A stretch of 64,000 nucleotides of DNA from Temnothorax longispinosus (taxonomy: Eukaryota; Arthropoda; Insecta; Hymenoptera; Formicidae), in NCBI RefSeq assembly GCF_030848805.1, contig NC_092362.1, positions 16,909,642-16,973,641 on the forward strand. Reading direction: 5' to 3'. Numbering within the stretch: position 1 is the stretch's first letter; every line of letters starts with the position of its first letter. Made by a program: the position numbers and the translations under genes. Under the pieces are notes generated by a model. That model saw only the letters and a list, made by a program, of their open reading frames with translations. It had not been told where the DNA came from and searched no databases. Positions 41,401 through 53,855 of the stretch are shown piece by piece.

Positions 41401-44400
41401 AATATGTTAAAACCTGCATGAGTGCTGCAGTGAAAGCAAAAGAGAGCGCTCAAATTTCGGGACATGTACATCAATCAGTTTACATATAATTTGATTTATG
41501 TATCAGATACCTTGTTCGTAATGGTATACATTGCCGGTACAAATTATAAAGTTGTTATCTTCTTGACGTCGTATCGAACGTCCAGTTGAAGAATTAGCGG
41601 TGCGGAATTTGCATAATAATGCGCTGGCACATAAAGGTGCGCTATCCGTTTTGTAAACCAGACATTTATCCGTAATCGAGTAAAATGTAAAATCGAGGAG
41701 AGAATATCGAATGAACGCGATTGTATGGCACATCGATCCGCCGCACCGTTTAAGACGAAATTCGCGTAACGCGGTAAGCAGTAAACCGCGCGCGGCGAAA
41801 TGTAATAACGTTCGCATAAAGAAGAAAAGGCTATTTTATTGCAGCAGCAGTTTTCACGCGCGTATCCTCTTACAACGGATTACATCAGAGAGAATTTATT
41901 ATCTCGCTCGAGTCTTTGATACTCAATCTTCAATGTTTCCATCGTCTCTCCAAAAAATCATATAACAAATTTTTGGAAAATAATAATCAATCGTTATTGG
42001 AGAGTTTTGTCGAAATAAAAATCAAATTTATAAAAATATTAACAGCGAGACGTATTACGTAGAATCTCAAGGAATATGTAGCAGGAAGTAAAAAAGAAAC
42101 AAATAAATTTATTTCTCACAAGACAATTCAAATTAAATCGGCCGTTATTTTCTCAATACGTTCGCAATACATTTCGTTTCTGTTTGCCATATCGTATCTC
42201 AGGTATTTTTATGTGCCGTTTGGCCGTTTCGGTATGTTTGACCGATCAATTCAATGCTGCGAGGTGGGACTCGTTATACGCGTGTGTTCCTCATCTTGTT
42301 TTTCCCTGTGATCCCCCTTCATTTACCATCGCGTGCCTTCTCTGCATTCCGCACCAAACCGTTCTCACTTTTACTCTCGCCAATGATCGAAATCTCGTGC
42401 TTTAAAGAGTGACGTAACGATCGTCTTATCTCTGGAATTCTTCGTTGTGGCTGGAGTCATCGGTGAAATCGTTCTCAAAACGAAAAAAAAAACAATATGT
42501 CGTCATCCTCTCTTTCTCTCTAACATCATTTGATTAGTCTTATGCTAATAATATAGGTGTCAGACAGTCAAATCATCTAATTATTATATCAACGTGACGA
42601 GACGAGAATAGGTATCATAAAGAATTATTAGCGGTTGTCGAAATCGTGAACGTTCCTCTGACGCGATTGAAATTAAAAGTGCTCTTTTGACACGACAAAC
42701 ATCTTAATTTTACACTGAGAAAAAAAATTTGTCAATCCCAAGAAATATTTAGTCCGATACGTTCAACTAACCATTTTAGTTAGTTAACTAAACATTAGTT
42801 GAATTAATTAATTCTTGATTAAAAAAACGAAATAAATTGTTGAAACAACTAATATTTAGTTAACTAATTAAAATGTTTAGTTGAACGTATCGAACTAAAT
42901 ATTTCTTGGGATTAACAATTTTTTTTCTCAGTGTATAGATCAATTACATAAACGAATAATATGTGTATTTCAAAATATGTAGAAGGAGGAAAAATCGAGG
43001 ACTCTAGAGGAATGCTGCGAGGGGTACAAAAAGACGGCTCTCGGCGGTGCGGAAACGGATGCGAGCTGCTTACCGTTTTGCGAAAAATGTGTGGCAGGTG
43101 CGTGCGTCGCACCGAACAGATGCCAGTGCGACCCTGGATATTACGGAGATGACTGCGCCCGTGGTGAGTCCGGGAGTAAAATCAGCAATCATTGAGCAAT
43201 GTTTCTCCGTTTCTCTTCACCAAACATCCAACTCAAGATTTGCTAATGTATTTCTAATAGATACTTATCATCAGCCGTTAAAACCTGTATTTTTTACATT
43301 TTTACGTAATTGAAATGTATCCTATAAGATTGCAATGTTTGTGAACTTAATAAGATATGTACCTTTCAGCACGGTTGAGTAACGCGTTTCAGAAAAATTA
43401 CATTAGAAATAAGAAACTGAAATATTTTTCATTATATTTGTAAGTCTCATCGATATCTGTTTTATATGCCTGGTATAACACAATTCCAAGTCTTTATTTC
43501 AATCAAGTTAAAAATCAACACACTGTCATTCCAATATAATATAGCAACTATGTGTTGAATTTTAATCGCGTGACATTTGGTGTTTACTTTAAGGCGATGT
43601 TCTATCCGTAATATCGCTGTCGATACCAAACACCAGAATGACCCCGAAGAGATATTATCTTAAAAGAAACAACGAAAGTGTTTTAGAAGGTCATTGAAAT
43701 GAATTCCTTGATTGGCAACATCTTCTATTTATCAAACCGGACTGAATAATGTTTTCAGTGCTAATTAGGTGCCGATAAATCGCTATGACATTTCGAAAAA
43801 CTATATTTAAACCGAGGCAATAAACCAGTGCTGAATATAAACATGCGAAGTCGGTGGACATATACAACTTCGGAAAGCTCCGAAGGTCTGTATAATTAAT
43901 AGGTCCGTATATAATTCTCTAGTGTTTAATTTCGCAACGATTCACGTTCGAAAAAAGATTCTGGAATTAAGAAAATAAGCGATGCGTCGCGCGCGCGCGC
44001 GGCGCGATTGTGAAACGAGATTGAGAGCGAACAGATCCGAAACGGGTAGCGGCAAAACGCAATGAGAAATTTCACGCTCCATGAAACGTACCGACCTTCC
44101 ACGATCGCGCGAGAACGCGCGTGTGAAATGACTGTTTCCAGTAGATAGTACTTCTATACCCGAGAGTCATAATAATGAGTCGCAGTTTCTCGTGTTCGTA
44201 CAACGCATCTCGTTAAACATGTTAGCCCACACGTGCCGCTACGAAGTGGCACAATCACGGTTGTTGTAAAACAACGACATAATAAAAGCTATTAAAAATT
44301 TCATTGGGTCTTTTACCGTAAAACACGAAAGGAGAAAAAGATAAAAAAGATTTGCTTCTTCACTATCGGTATAGTTTTTTAATTATAATTTTTCTCACTC

Positions 44401-47400
44401 TTTAATATTCGAACTAACATTAATGAAGCCTAGCTGTTTGCAGTATCTGAAGAAAATTTTCTCGAAATTTTATTTTCTCGTCTTTTTTTTGCAGCCCTTC
44501 GTGGAAAAATCGCGCTTATAACAAAAATCCGATGATAAATCGCGGATTCTAGATTGGCTTATCGTTGTCAAACAAACCGAAGTCGCGGATTGCACGCAAC
44601 TGTTGCGTCAATACGATCGGGGAACGCTTCGAAAGTTGCGGAAGCCCGGAAGTTACGAAGCCGCTACTTTCCCGTTGAGCGTTCGAGAAGGTCGTGGGCG
44701 GCGTGCAGCCGATCAGATACATCGCGTACAACGTACGACGTTCGCATAACGCAATCGCGAACGTCAATGCTTTATAAGAGACATTCGCGATGTATGACAA
44801 ACGTTCGCCTTAAACATTTCGCAGATACGATCTACAATCCGATTCGTGCAGGCTTATTAATTTCGCTCGTCTGTATTTACGAAACGCTTAATAGCCCGCA
44901 TTTACATGGAAATTGCATCATTTTTTCATCTTGGCTGTCAACTATCCGTAAAATACGTTGATATTGTATAGATTAAAATAGAAACTTCTTTCGGCAGTTT
45001 GCATAATGATTGCATAGACGTGTAGAGTTAACGAGGTATCAAGTATCGTTTTCTTAACATATATACAGGACTATACTGCTATACAAACTAAAGGAACATG
45101 TTTCTGATGTAAATTGAAGTAGAAAATATCCTATATGAGTCCAATACAAAATGATTATCCATCTACAAATGTTTAAAGTTTATAAATTATAGCATAATTT
45201 TGGAATATTTGTTTATTAAAAATGAAAAAAAGGAAAGAAAACAAAAATCACATAAACTGTTCAAATTGAGACGTTCTTCGAGAGATAAAAATCTAAAAGA
45301 GTGAAATCTGATCAGTAGCCAAACAAGATGAATAACAGTTTGCAGATGAATAACCATTTCGAATTGGACAAATATTTATAGCACATTTTCTACTTCAATC
45401 TACATCAGAAACGTACATGATACATGATACATGTATCATGTACGCGTACATATGTATATATATTAAATTAATTATTAATAGTAATGACATAATGATTAAT
45501 AATAATGACATACGTATACATTTATGTATGTATTAAATGATTAAATATATTAAATAATTAACGTTTTATTTATGTATTAATTTCATTTCGCAGCGTGTCC
45601 GTCGGGATTCTGGGGTTCGCAATGTATGCAAGTATGCAACTGCGGTGAGAGCGGTGCCTGCGATCCTGCGAACGGCACTTGTCAATGCTCTCCAGGACTC
45701 CAAGGATCTCGGTGAGTGTTTAAAAGTATCAATGGCCGATGTTTATTGAGCAATAAAGAGTACAGCTCGAGGCAACAAGCCCAAGTGATACTGTAAAAAA
45801 TTATGCTCTTTCTTTGCGCAGATGCGAGGAGCGTTGCGCGATCGGGCAATGGGGCCTGGGTTGTGCAAACGAATGCACATGTCAAAACCATGTCTGTGAT
45901 GCCGTAACCGGAAGCTGCACCGACGACGACGCCTCTTCAGTCGAGCAAACGTCGCCCGTTTATTTGCGGAGCTCTACTGCCGACCGTCTACCGCAAACAC
46001 CGAGAATTAGTAATACGGAGCACACGGAGGTTTTCTCGGTGCCGCGTGGAATCACCGAGCGTCAAACGGAAGGTGAAATAATACGCTTAATCGAAGGAAT
46101 CATTTATATGCCTCAGGGTTGCGCAACTGTTTGCCCGTCGATGATGTAGAAATGGATCTTCACGCTTTCAAACGGGCGAACTCGAGGAAAAAATTATCGA
46201 TTAAAATTAGCGTTAGAAAGCATGTTTCTACTTGTGTTCTACTTTCACGTCGTGAAGAGAGCAAATATAATCCGACACGTTCGCCGTCACGTGTGACGTT
46301 AATGATATGCGATAACTGTTGTTTCTCGCGCCAGTGACAGATTATCTTAATCTGACGTAATTAAATAATTAATAATTAACTAATAATGTACGCAAAATTG
46401 AAACTTGTGGTATTGCTCGCAGTATTATATACTTGTAATATTTAGTTACAATTGCAGGTATCAATGACAGTTGGCACGACATGAATTACATTCCGGAAAC
46501 GACGAGTCCGGCAACAGCTTCGATCGCGGCCCCTCCTCAAGGAACAGAGGACTCGGTAAAGGAAACGCAAATGAAAGATCCTTCCACCACTGCTCGGCCC
46601 GTGATCGTTTTGGTCTCCGTTCCTGAACGCAGAAGGGACGTTGAGAAGGATAGGCAAAAGTTCGCGACAAAGGACGCTCTTCTCAGACACGTCCAAAGCG
46701 GCGAAAGCACGAATGTCGATTACGTGAAGACCGTTCACAAAGGTACGGTCTCGTGACACTTCGGAAATACGTACAAAGATATTCCTACAACGCTCGATCT
46801 CTAACAAAATGTCTCTATATTGTCACCGCGATAGACGACATTCAAACATCAACGCCGATTCCGCTGGACATCGCTCTGATCGTCGTCGCCGCAATCGTCT
46901 CCCTCGGCCTGACCTCGCTCGCGGTTGTTATGGTGCTTCATATGCGCTCCAAGCTATTCGAGACCATCCGTCTTGCCGTCTACGACGACGAGAAGACCAA
47001 AGGCCAGGAACGCGAGAGCGTGAACGGCGGAAGGACGTCCGCGGTAGTGAACTCTGCCACTCTGCCCCGTGAGTATCGAGACACCGTGAGTTATACGTTC
47101 GCTTGACAGCAGGAACATTCTCTCCTGGACTGTCAGTGAAATTCGCGTGTCCTTGACCCGGATGAGTCTGGCCGTTTTGAGGATAATCCTGACCATCATA
47201 GCCAATGAGAAAGCTATAGATCGTCGAAAACTATATACGCCGCGATATTGAGCTTTGTGCTCAATAATCGATAATCAGCTCGCGCTGCAATCCAGCATTT
47301 GTGTATTATGTTCGTCGATACTGTTATGATTTCAGCACCAGCACCCCCGATCCGCGCGAGTCCGGTATTTGCCATTAATACAGAACCGGAAACGATACTG

Positions 47401-47886
47401 ACGCTCGACGGCATTGAATCGCTGAATACTTACGCTAACGGCGCCGCTACGATCGGCCTGCGAATTTCTGGTAACTTACGCGGTAAGTTTACGCTTCACT
47501 TTTTACTAAATTTGTGTAAATGCGAGGCACGGTAATCGTAATAAAAAAAAATTAGACTCTAAGTTGATAAAAAGTCTACAAATAGCAGCGACAGTAAAGA
47601 CTAAAGACAATCTGTATAACACAAACAATTTTTTCAATTTTACTCCAAAAGGTTACAATTGTTACTTTTTGAATAAGCCGTATATTCTTTCTCGAAGATA
47701 TTATTTCTAAGATATTCTCAACCGATTCTTTTATGGCGAATCGCAGATCTGTTACAAGACGGCCATTACGACCGGCCATCGGCAACTCTGATACGTCTGC
47801 AGACAAACTTGGACCATAACACGGAGCATCTGTACGACGAAATACCGTTTCAGACTACTCCATTATCGGATCGCAAGGATCTATGA
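35500..47886 (+). CDS. NimA-like transmembrane receptor (EMI, NIM and EGF repeats), 5' end not found
   Basis: Exons: 35500-35626, 42983-43163, 45594-45711, 45822-46072, 46458-46742, 46835-47068, 47336-47482, 47747-47886 (stop TGA). All phases agree and give 493 residues plus the missing N-terminus. Exon 1 is the EMI C-terminal half (FTWCLQIPPRCPKTW). Exon 2 has the NIM signature CCEGYKKT and a Cys-rich repeat (VAPNRCQCDPGYYG). Exons 3-4 carry MEGF/Draper-like EGF repeats (CPSGFWGSQC, CAIGQWGLGC). Exons 4-5 code a Ser/Thr/Pro-rich stalk. Exon 6 has one TM helix (LDIALIVVAAIVSLGLTSLA) followed by basic residues. The tail holds HYDRPSATLI and LYDEIPF, a YxxI-type motif. This is the NimA/Draper-like layout, expected in phagocytosis or apoptotic-cell recognition. 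The acceptor of exon 2 could also be 3 bases later, at 42986. An alternative last exon is proposed at 48696-48919. A CG31765/NimA orthologue is the best call; Draper itself has many more EGF repeats. Confidence 0.85.
38258..38277 (+). repeat. Repeated 20-mer, copy 2
   Basis: Exact second copy of the sequence at 29604-29623, inside the long NimA-like intron. Confidence 0.6.
40148..40166. repeat. (GA)n microsatellite
   Basis: Short GA dinucleotide run in the long NimA-like intron. Confidence 0.85.
42713..42933. mobile_element. 221-bp MITE with long terminal inverted repeats
   Basis: It begins CACTGAGAAAAAAAATTTGT and ends with the reverse complement. The two ends stay complementary for roughly 65-70 bases with small differences (AGAAATATTTAGT-CGATACGTTCAACTAA on both sides). 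Flanking bases are AT-rich and no clear target duplication was seen. CACTG ends suggest a CACTA/Chapaev-like DNA transposon family; that class call is uncertain. No coding capacity. Confidence 0.75.
45096..45416. mobile_element. Degraded inverted-repeat element (MITE-like), about 320 bp
   Basis: The left arm 45096-45169 (starts ACATGTTTCTGATGTAAATT) is about 80% complementary to the right arm 45339-45416 (ends ATCTACATCAGAAACGT). The middle is unrelated AT-rich sequence. It lies in the NimA-like intron between 43164 and 45593. Class unknown. Confidence 0.65.
45421..45442. repeat. 22-bp perfect palindrome
   Basis: Perfect self-complementary sequence built from ACATGAT units, just outside the right arm of the inverted-repeat element. 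Confidence 0.85.
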
Positions 47887-50175
47887 TGGAGAAACGTTTC
47901 CACTTACTACCACTCACGGTCCAGCCTATCCGTATCTTTAGCTATATAGTTTAATAATGCGTCATCTCGTCGTGAAAAGACCTTGAAGCGTTTTTAGACG
48001 AAACGTGACCTGTCGTGGTGAAAAGTCAATTGCTCGAGACCGATGAAAAATGTGTGAAAACTGGTTTCCGACCTTACGCAGTGCCGTTGAATGCGCAAGG
48101 CTGAACGTGACTGTAATTGAGTGGCACAGGCGCAGAAACAAGTCGTTGGAGCACCGTGCTGTCAGTGACCGACGGTAGAATTTAATCAGCAAGGCGTGCA
48201 GCTCCTTCTGAACAAACTATTTCGTAGTTGTCGGGATGACGTCAAAACGGGGGCGAATGCACCCGATTATACGATTGCGCGCGAATGCGCAATTAGGTGG
48301 AAAACTCGAAACAATGGAATCTCGTGTAACGAGCGGGGGGAAAAATACAGCGCACCGACTGTCATTATCCAAATCATATGAAACGTTTGTGTAGCCTGCG
48401 GGGGCGGAGGCTACCTGGTTTGCGAATAAACAGATGCGAAAATAAATTGCCCGCTGCATAAATCTGGCAGTCTCGTTCAATGCTGACGTAATTTACTCGG
48501 TATAAATTACCGTTGCGCAAATAAATCTATCGTATATTTATTGAAGTTAACGTTACGAGAGAGCGATCTTTTCACATTTGCTTATCGTCCCGTCGCTGAT
48601 AAAACGGCAACCGCGATATTGATATTATTATTACGATTTCTTTAATAATCAGTCCCGTAATCGCATCCTGCGAAGAAATAGTAATGTTTTTCTAGGCGTG
48701 AAAAGCATATCCTGCGATAATACACCGAGTTTCCGAGTACATCAGTATAATGATGTGCACGTAAGCGATAATATAACCGATGATACCAAATTCGTTATCG
48801 CGAGAGGAAAAGCACTTGATGACTTTTGTGCCTCTGAAACTGAAACCAAAGATAAAAAATCCTATTTAAGGCAAATGCAATACATGCATTCTAAAGAAAA
48901 AAAAAATAACTATCCATAGTAAATTAAATAAAATAAATTGTGTAAGTATAATTGCGTAAGGCTTTATTCGCTAGTTTATTATTACTTTTTAAGAAGTCAC
49001 ATGTAACTTTATATACAGCGATATTTTTATAAACTGGGGGATATTATTATTATTAAAAAATAATAATAATATTATTAGCTTCGATATTTTTCTCCAATGT
49101 TTTCCATAAAAGAGGAGAGAAACTTTCCGTTTCTATGTCACGCGATAATTTGATGTATCTCTTCGTTTTGCACTGATTTTTTATTTTACACTCGTTTCAA
49201 GGAAATGTTATTTGCAGTCAGCATTAGCTTATCGTAATTAAATAAACAAATACCATACAGTTATCGCATTTAACATATTCTTGCGCACCCCTCTTATTAT
49301 CATCCCGATTCGCGTCACATATCATTCCCGTATATGATATCAGTCGGATTACGTAAACAATGTCGAATGCACGAGGCAAGAGTTATAATAAACTGCGCAC
49401 ACAAGAGACAAATTGTGCATAAAGTTTAATGCAAAACTTTATACATCAAAGCAAAACATTGCAATTCCATCATTATTATGGAAATTCAAAAAGCATTTTT
49501 CTTTTAATTAAAACAAACATCCGTGATAAAGCCAATTATCTTTTTTTTCCAGATAACCTCGTTCAGATAAAGCAAGTGAATGAATATATTTCTTAATTGG
49601 CTTTCATACATATTATTTTTTCTCATATCCTACATTTTATATCATTTTCAACCTCGTTTTCAACGTGCTCAAATATCATTTTAAAAGGATTTTCATTATT
49701 CTACTTTTACCTAAAATCTAAAAAAATCTCGTAAAAGCTTGCAAATTTTTATGATTCACATCGCACGAAGAGCCTTTTTGTAGCATAGTTGAGCTGAAAT
49801 TATTAATTGCGATACGTTATCTTGTCCCTTCGCTTTGTGCGCACACGATCAATAATTTATTCACCCGATTGAAGCTGTGCCTAATGAGTCAATTATGGCC
49901 CAGTTAATAGCGATGACCTAATCAATAATTAGATAAGAATAAAAGTGTGGAAGAAACGGGCGCACGAACGCTCTGGCCCCATTTGGTCTCTCTGACATGT
50001 CGATACGCATAACCGATAACCGTTTCCGTGAACAAGAGTGTTGCGTAGTTTAATGACAAGTTTAATGAGAAGATGAGAAAACCGCTGACCCCTGGGACAT
50101 CCTTATCGCGGCCAGATGCCCGCTCTCTAACCGAAAATAAGCATCCAGTAGTAAATTCGCGACCGTACATGCAAC
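47887..50175. other. Region between the NimA-like and NimB-like genes
   Basis: It contains the proposed alternative NimA exon (48696-48919) and its poly(A) signals near 48927-48937. An AATAAA at about 48424 could serve the proximal NimA end. The rest is AT-rich with no recognised exon; the NimB-like promoter must lie just left of 50176. Confidence 0.6.
48696..48919 (+). CDS. Possible alternative last coding exon of the NimA-like gene
   Basis: A TTTTTCTAG acceptor is followed by an open frame of 73 codons ending in TAG. The acceptor frame starts with 2 bases, matching the phase-1 donor at the end of the 47336-47482 exon. Splicing would replace the tail coded by 47747-47886. The peptide begins GVKSISCDNTPSFRVHQY and is acidic, then Lys-rich near its end (KEKKNNYP). 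Overlapping AATAAA hexamers follow within 20 bases of the stop. No similarity to a known tail was recognised, so it could instead belong to an unrecognised gene or be chance. Confidence 0.4.
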
Positions 50176-52578
50176 ATGCAGAGATTGCCAATTTGTCTGA
50201 TTGTTTTTACGTGCCTTGGTGTCGGCGGCACCTGGGCAATTGACGGTGTGAAAGGTGGACATCGGCCGCGTTACCCTAACGCGAATTATGGCACCAACTC
50301 CTCGCAAAATGGCCTTTGCTACAAAAGAGTACCGTAAGTAATTAGTTTTTTTTTAGTTTGAGACGAACGCTGGACTAATCGTGGCAATAATGCGATCCAA
50401 CATTATTTTTTGCTCGCGCATTTTTCTTCATATTTCAACACCCATTGGAAAAAATGACGTAAAAATAATAACTAATATCCGCGGCTTTCAGATACAGCCA
50501 TGCTTTAGCTTCAAACTCCAGCGGAACGCCTTACAATACCATTCCTCAGCCGCCCGGAGGTCACTATCCTGTAAGTAATCGTTTCTCCGAATCGAAGATA
50601 GCTTATTGTGAAACATTTCAGAACGCGACATCTTTTCACGCACTAATTAGGAATTAGAAAAAAAAAACCCGATGTAAGCCATTTAAATAATTTCGACGGC
50701 GATTATAAGACAAATTGTCTGTTTAGCCTAATGACGGTTTTATCACTATCTTGGACTGTTGCGACGGCTACGAGCGCAACGTGACGAGCAGCCTGTGCGA
50801 GCCGCGATGCGAACGCGGCTGTTTCGGCGGCCGTTGCACGGCCCCGAATGTCTGCAGCTGCCCGCCGGGGTGGAGTCCCGACAACGGCGTCTGCATGCCC
50901 GTCTGCTCGTATCGGTGCCAGGAGAACGCCTATTGTTTCTCCCCCGAAGTGTGCATGTGCAAATTGGGCTACGACGAGGTCGACGGCCAGTGCAGACCGA
51001 TCTGTCCCGACGGATGCAGGCACGGCCAATGCGTGGCGCCGCGCGTCTGCAGCTGCAGGCCGGGATTCGTTCTGAATGAACGCAAGGAGTGCGTGGCCGC
51101 GTGCGAGGGCGGCTGCGCGCACGGTGCGTGCAGCGGGCCGGGCGTGTGCACCTGCAACGAAGGGTAATTAACCACCGTTATATCCCACTTTCGCAGTCCT
51201 CTCCGATCTCCGCCGACTGCGCAATCCCTCGCATCGGCGATATTACGCGCGATTTAATTAAACCCTGATTTACTCACGTAGTAGTACTCACTCACGCGGT
51301 ACGTTCGCAACCGGTTCCCGCTAAGCGGATTGCCTACGGTATGAATAATTGATAAATCAATGTTGGATTCGTCAAAAATGATATTACACGCCGTGCGTGT
51401 ACCTGCTATCGTACAGGCATGTAAATCAGCCGTTTTGTAATTTCCATACGGCCATCTGCGTAGATAATTTGTTATTTACGCTGCCGCTTGAAGTGCAGTC
51501 ACGCGTTATAAACATAATAAATTTGCAAACATTTACTAGCTTTGCAGAACGAGTGTCAGGTTGATTTTATGTATCGGACGTTTCACAGGGGTGCTCTCTT
51601 TCAATGAAATTCTTTAACACGTTCGAACTTTTTATTCTAAATCCCTGACAAAGTTCTAAGAATTATGTTATACCTTCTTTGATATCAAATCATATCAAAG
51701 TGTACAAATGTAAATTGTAACGTAATTGTAACCATCAATTGTTTTACAGATACATCAACCCTCCCGGCGATCGCGAGGCCTGCGTTCCCCATTGTCCGAC
51801 CGGTTGTCACGACGGCGAATGCGTCGCGCCGAACGTTTGCCGATGCAGGATCGGTTACACGCAGAATCGTACCGGCTATTGCACGCCAAACTGCCCGGAC
51901 GGTTGCGACGGAGGCGAGTGCGTAGCGCCCGGTGTTTGCAGCTGCAGACCCGGGTATACGCGGGACCGTTACAGCGGCAGATGCGTCCCGGGTACCGCGG
52001 GTTCATCGCAATGCGGATACGGATACACCGTCGATCCCGACACCGGTAGATGCATCCCCGCGACGACGTCGCAGCCCGTCGGCGATTGCAGATACGGCTG
52101 CGGTCCGCATGGCCGGTGTATCGGATACAATCGGTGCACCTGCGAGCCGGGATTCACCGCTGATCCTGATACCGGCAGATGTATCACCATCGCGACGTCC
52201 ACGATCAACTCGACCTCCTCGCAATGCAGATTCGGCTGCGGCCCGGGCGGCATATGCGTCGGCCCGAACATATGTGCCTGCAATCTGGCATCCCGCCTCG
52301 ATCCCGATACCGGAAGATGCATTCCGCACTACCTACCAGGCACGGGCGAGATGTGCCAGCATCCGTGCTTGAACGGCCAGTGTACCGGGCCGGATCAGTG
52401 CACCTGCAACCCCGGATACACGCACGACGTTCGCGATGCCACGCGTTCCCGATGCGCGCCGGTGTGCGTGAACGGGTGTCCGAACGGCGTATGCACCGCG
52501 CCGAACCTTTGCCTGTGCAATCCCGGATACCGGAAGGAAGGTGTCAAAGGACGGCAGAGATGCGTTCCGGCGGAATGA
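50176..52578 (+). CDS. NimB-like secreted Nimrod protein, complete, four exons
   Basis: Exons: 50176-50333, 50492-50570, 50727-51163, 51750-52578 (stop TGA), 500 residues. All introns are GT-AG with agreeing phases (2, 0, 2). The signal peptide is MQRLPICLIVFTCLGVGGTWA. A spacer with one Cys follows, then the CCDGY signature at residues 90-94, and about ten NIM repeats of the type CxxGxCxAPxxCxCxxGY with CxPxC links. No TM segment follows the last repeat, so it is secreted, as expected for NimB proteins. Their known roles include binding microbes, modulating phagocytosis and acting as haemolymph factors. Repeats 6-8 are irregular, with a recurring DPDTGRC tail. It lies between NimA-like and NimC-like genes in the same orientation. 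Confidence 0.88.
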
Positions 52579-53855
52579 ACGAGTTGACGACGCGAAACAT
52601 ATTGTTAGATATTAGTTTAATGAAGCAAATCATTTCAGGCATAATGATCAACTGAACTTGTATACATAAACTGATAACATAGATTATAAAACAATAACTT
52701 TGTCTTTTATTTCACGCGATATAAATAACGATACATGACGACTTTTAACAAATATATGCATGTGAAGCATTACTGCAAAGATAAAAATATCCTTGCGCAT
52801 TTAACAGTTTTGAAATTGCAATAACTGTTTTGATGACTAATCCTATATATATATTCTTGAATAACTAACTTGTAGACTAATCAACAGATATAATTTTCTC
52901 AGAGCGAGCGAAGTATTAAATATGTAAGACTCCGATGGCAAGTGAATACGTTAATTATGTAGTAAATCATAAAGTTAATTATAAAGGCGAGCATAAAAAT
53001 AAAATAGCACCCTATAAATCTTACAGTCTCATTCACTACGTAGAAAGATATGTAAAAATGACATTAAAATAACTTCAAACGCAATCGCGTGCAGTTTATT
53101 TTATACACCAACTGATGCTGTTGCATGGTAAATGGGTTAATGCGCAGACTGCATCCTTGGCCCAGTACGTCAACTTAACGTAAGTTTCGCTAAAAAAAAA
53201 ACGTACCGTTCCGTTTATGCACTGTTAAACATGCGGAATCGATTCGTTTACGCCATAAAACAATTATGCAGTTTCTCTCCAGAGCTCGACGCAATGCACA
53301 TTTCTTAAAAACGATTCACAAACTATGAATATTCCGCAACTGCTAGTGCTGTGTGCGTGTGTATGACTAATTTAATAAATCTATATTATTTCCAGAAAAG
53401 ATACGAGATACTTTGTACCTAGCATGATTCACAACGTATGAACTGGTAACTGATAACTGGTTTTACCCAGAATTTTCATCAATTTATCTTAAATATATTT
53501 CTAATTTTTTTCCCCTAAGCAATCTTTTTTGTACGCACAAATAAATTAACAACTGCGACGCGAGACGTTGTAAAAATTTTCAGTTGTAATTTCTATATAT
53601 GAAGTAGAGTTACTGAAATTAAAGAAACTTATTTTGCTGATAAGCAGAATTTTCACATGGATTTAATTGTCACTGCTTGACAACAGCCTGACATCCTGCC
53701 GGATTCTGATAACGCGTTATATTGTAGCAAAGAGGAAAAGAAGCCTCAGTGTACGCTGCGACGCAACATACGCAACTATCTACACGCTGATCATTCGCGC
53801 GTCCTCGTTAGTGGGTCTCTCTTTAAAAATATATGTTTAAACATATTTGGCAATT
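52579..53855. other. Region between the NimB-like and NimC-like genes
   Basis: AT-rich with no recognised coding exon. A short open segment at about 53113-53180 ends in a good GTAAGT donor and could be a 5' UTR exon of the next gene; this is weak. Immediately before the NimC-like ATG lies the palindrome at 53831-53846. Confidence 0.55.
53831..53846. promoter_or_regulatory. 16-bp palindrome just upstream of the NimC-like start
   Basis: ATATGTTTAAACATAT is a perfect palindrome ending 9 bases before the ATG at 53856. It could be a transcription-factor site or a chance AT-rich palindrome. Confidence 0.3.

Larger units (their letters stand above)
35627..42982 (+). other. NimA-like intron, 7.4 kb, between EMI and NIM exons
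   Basis: GTAAGT donor at 35627 and a TAG acceptor ending at 42982. No other exon was recognised inside. It contains a (GA)n run at about 40148-40166, a repeated 20-mer at 38258-38277 and the 221-bp MITE ending only 49 bases before the acceptor. Confidence 0.7.

Noticed and set aside
43980..44010. CG-rich dinucleotide run as a possible Z-DNA or regulatory site
   Set aside because: Short imperfect CG run of the kind also found at 20737-20756. No supporting context, so not listed as a site.
51969..52329. Frames overlapping the NimB-like exon on both strands
   Set aside because: Shadows of the Cys-rich repeat exon; the frame with NIM motifs is the real one.
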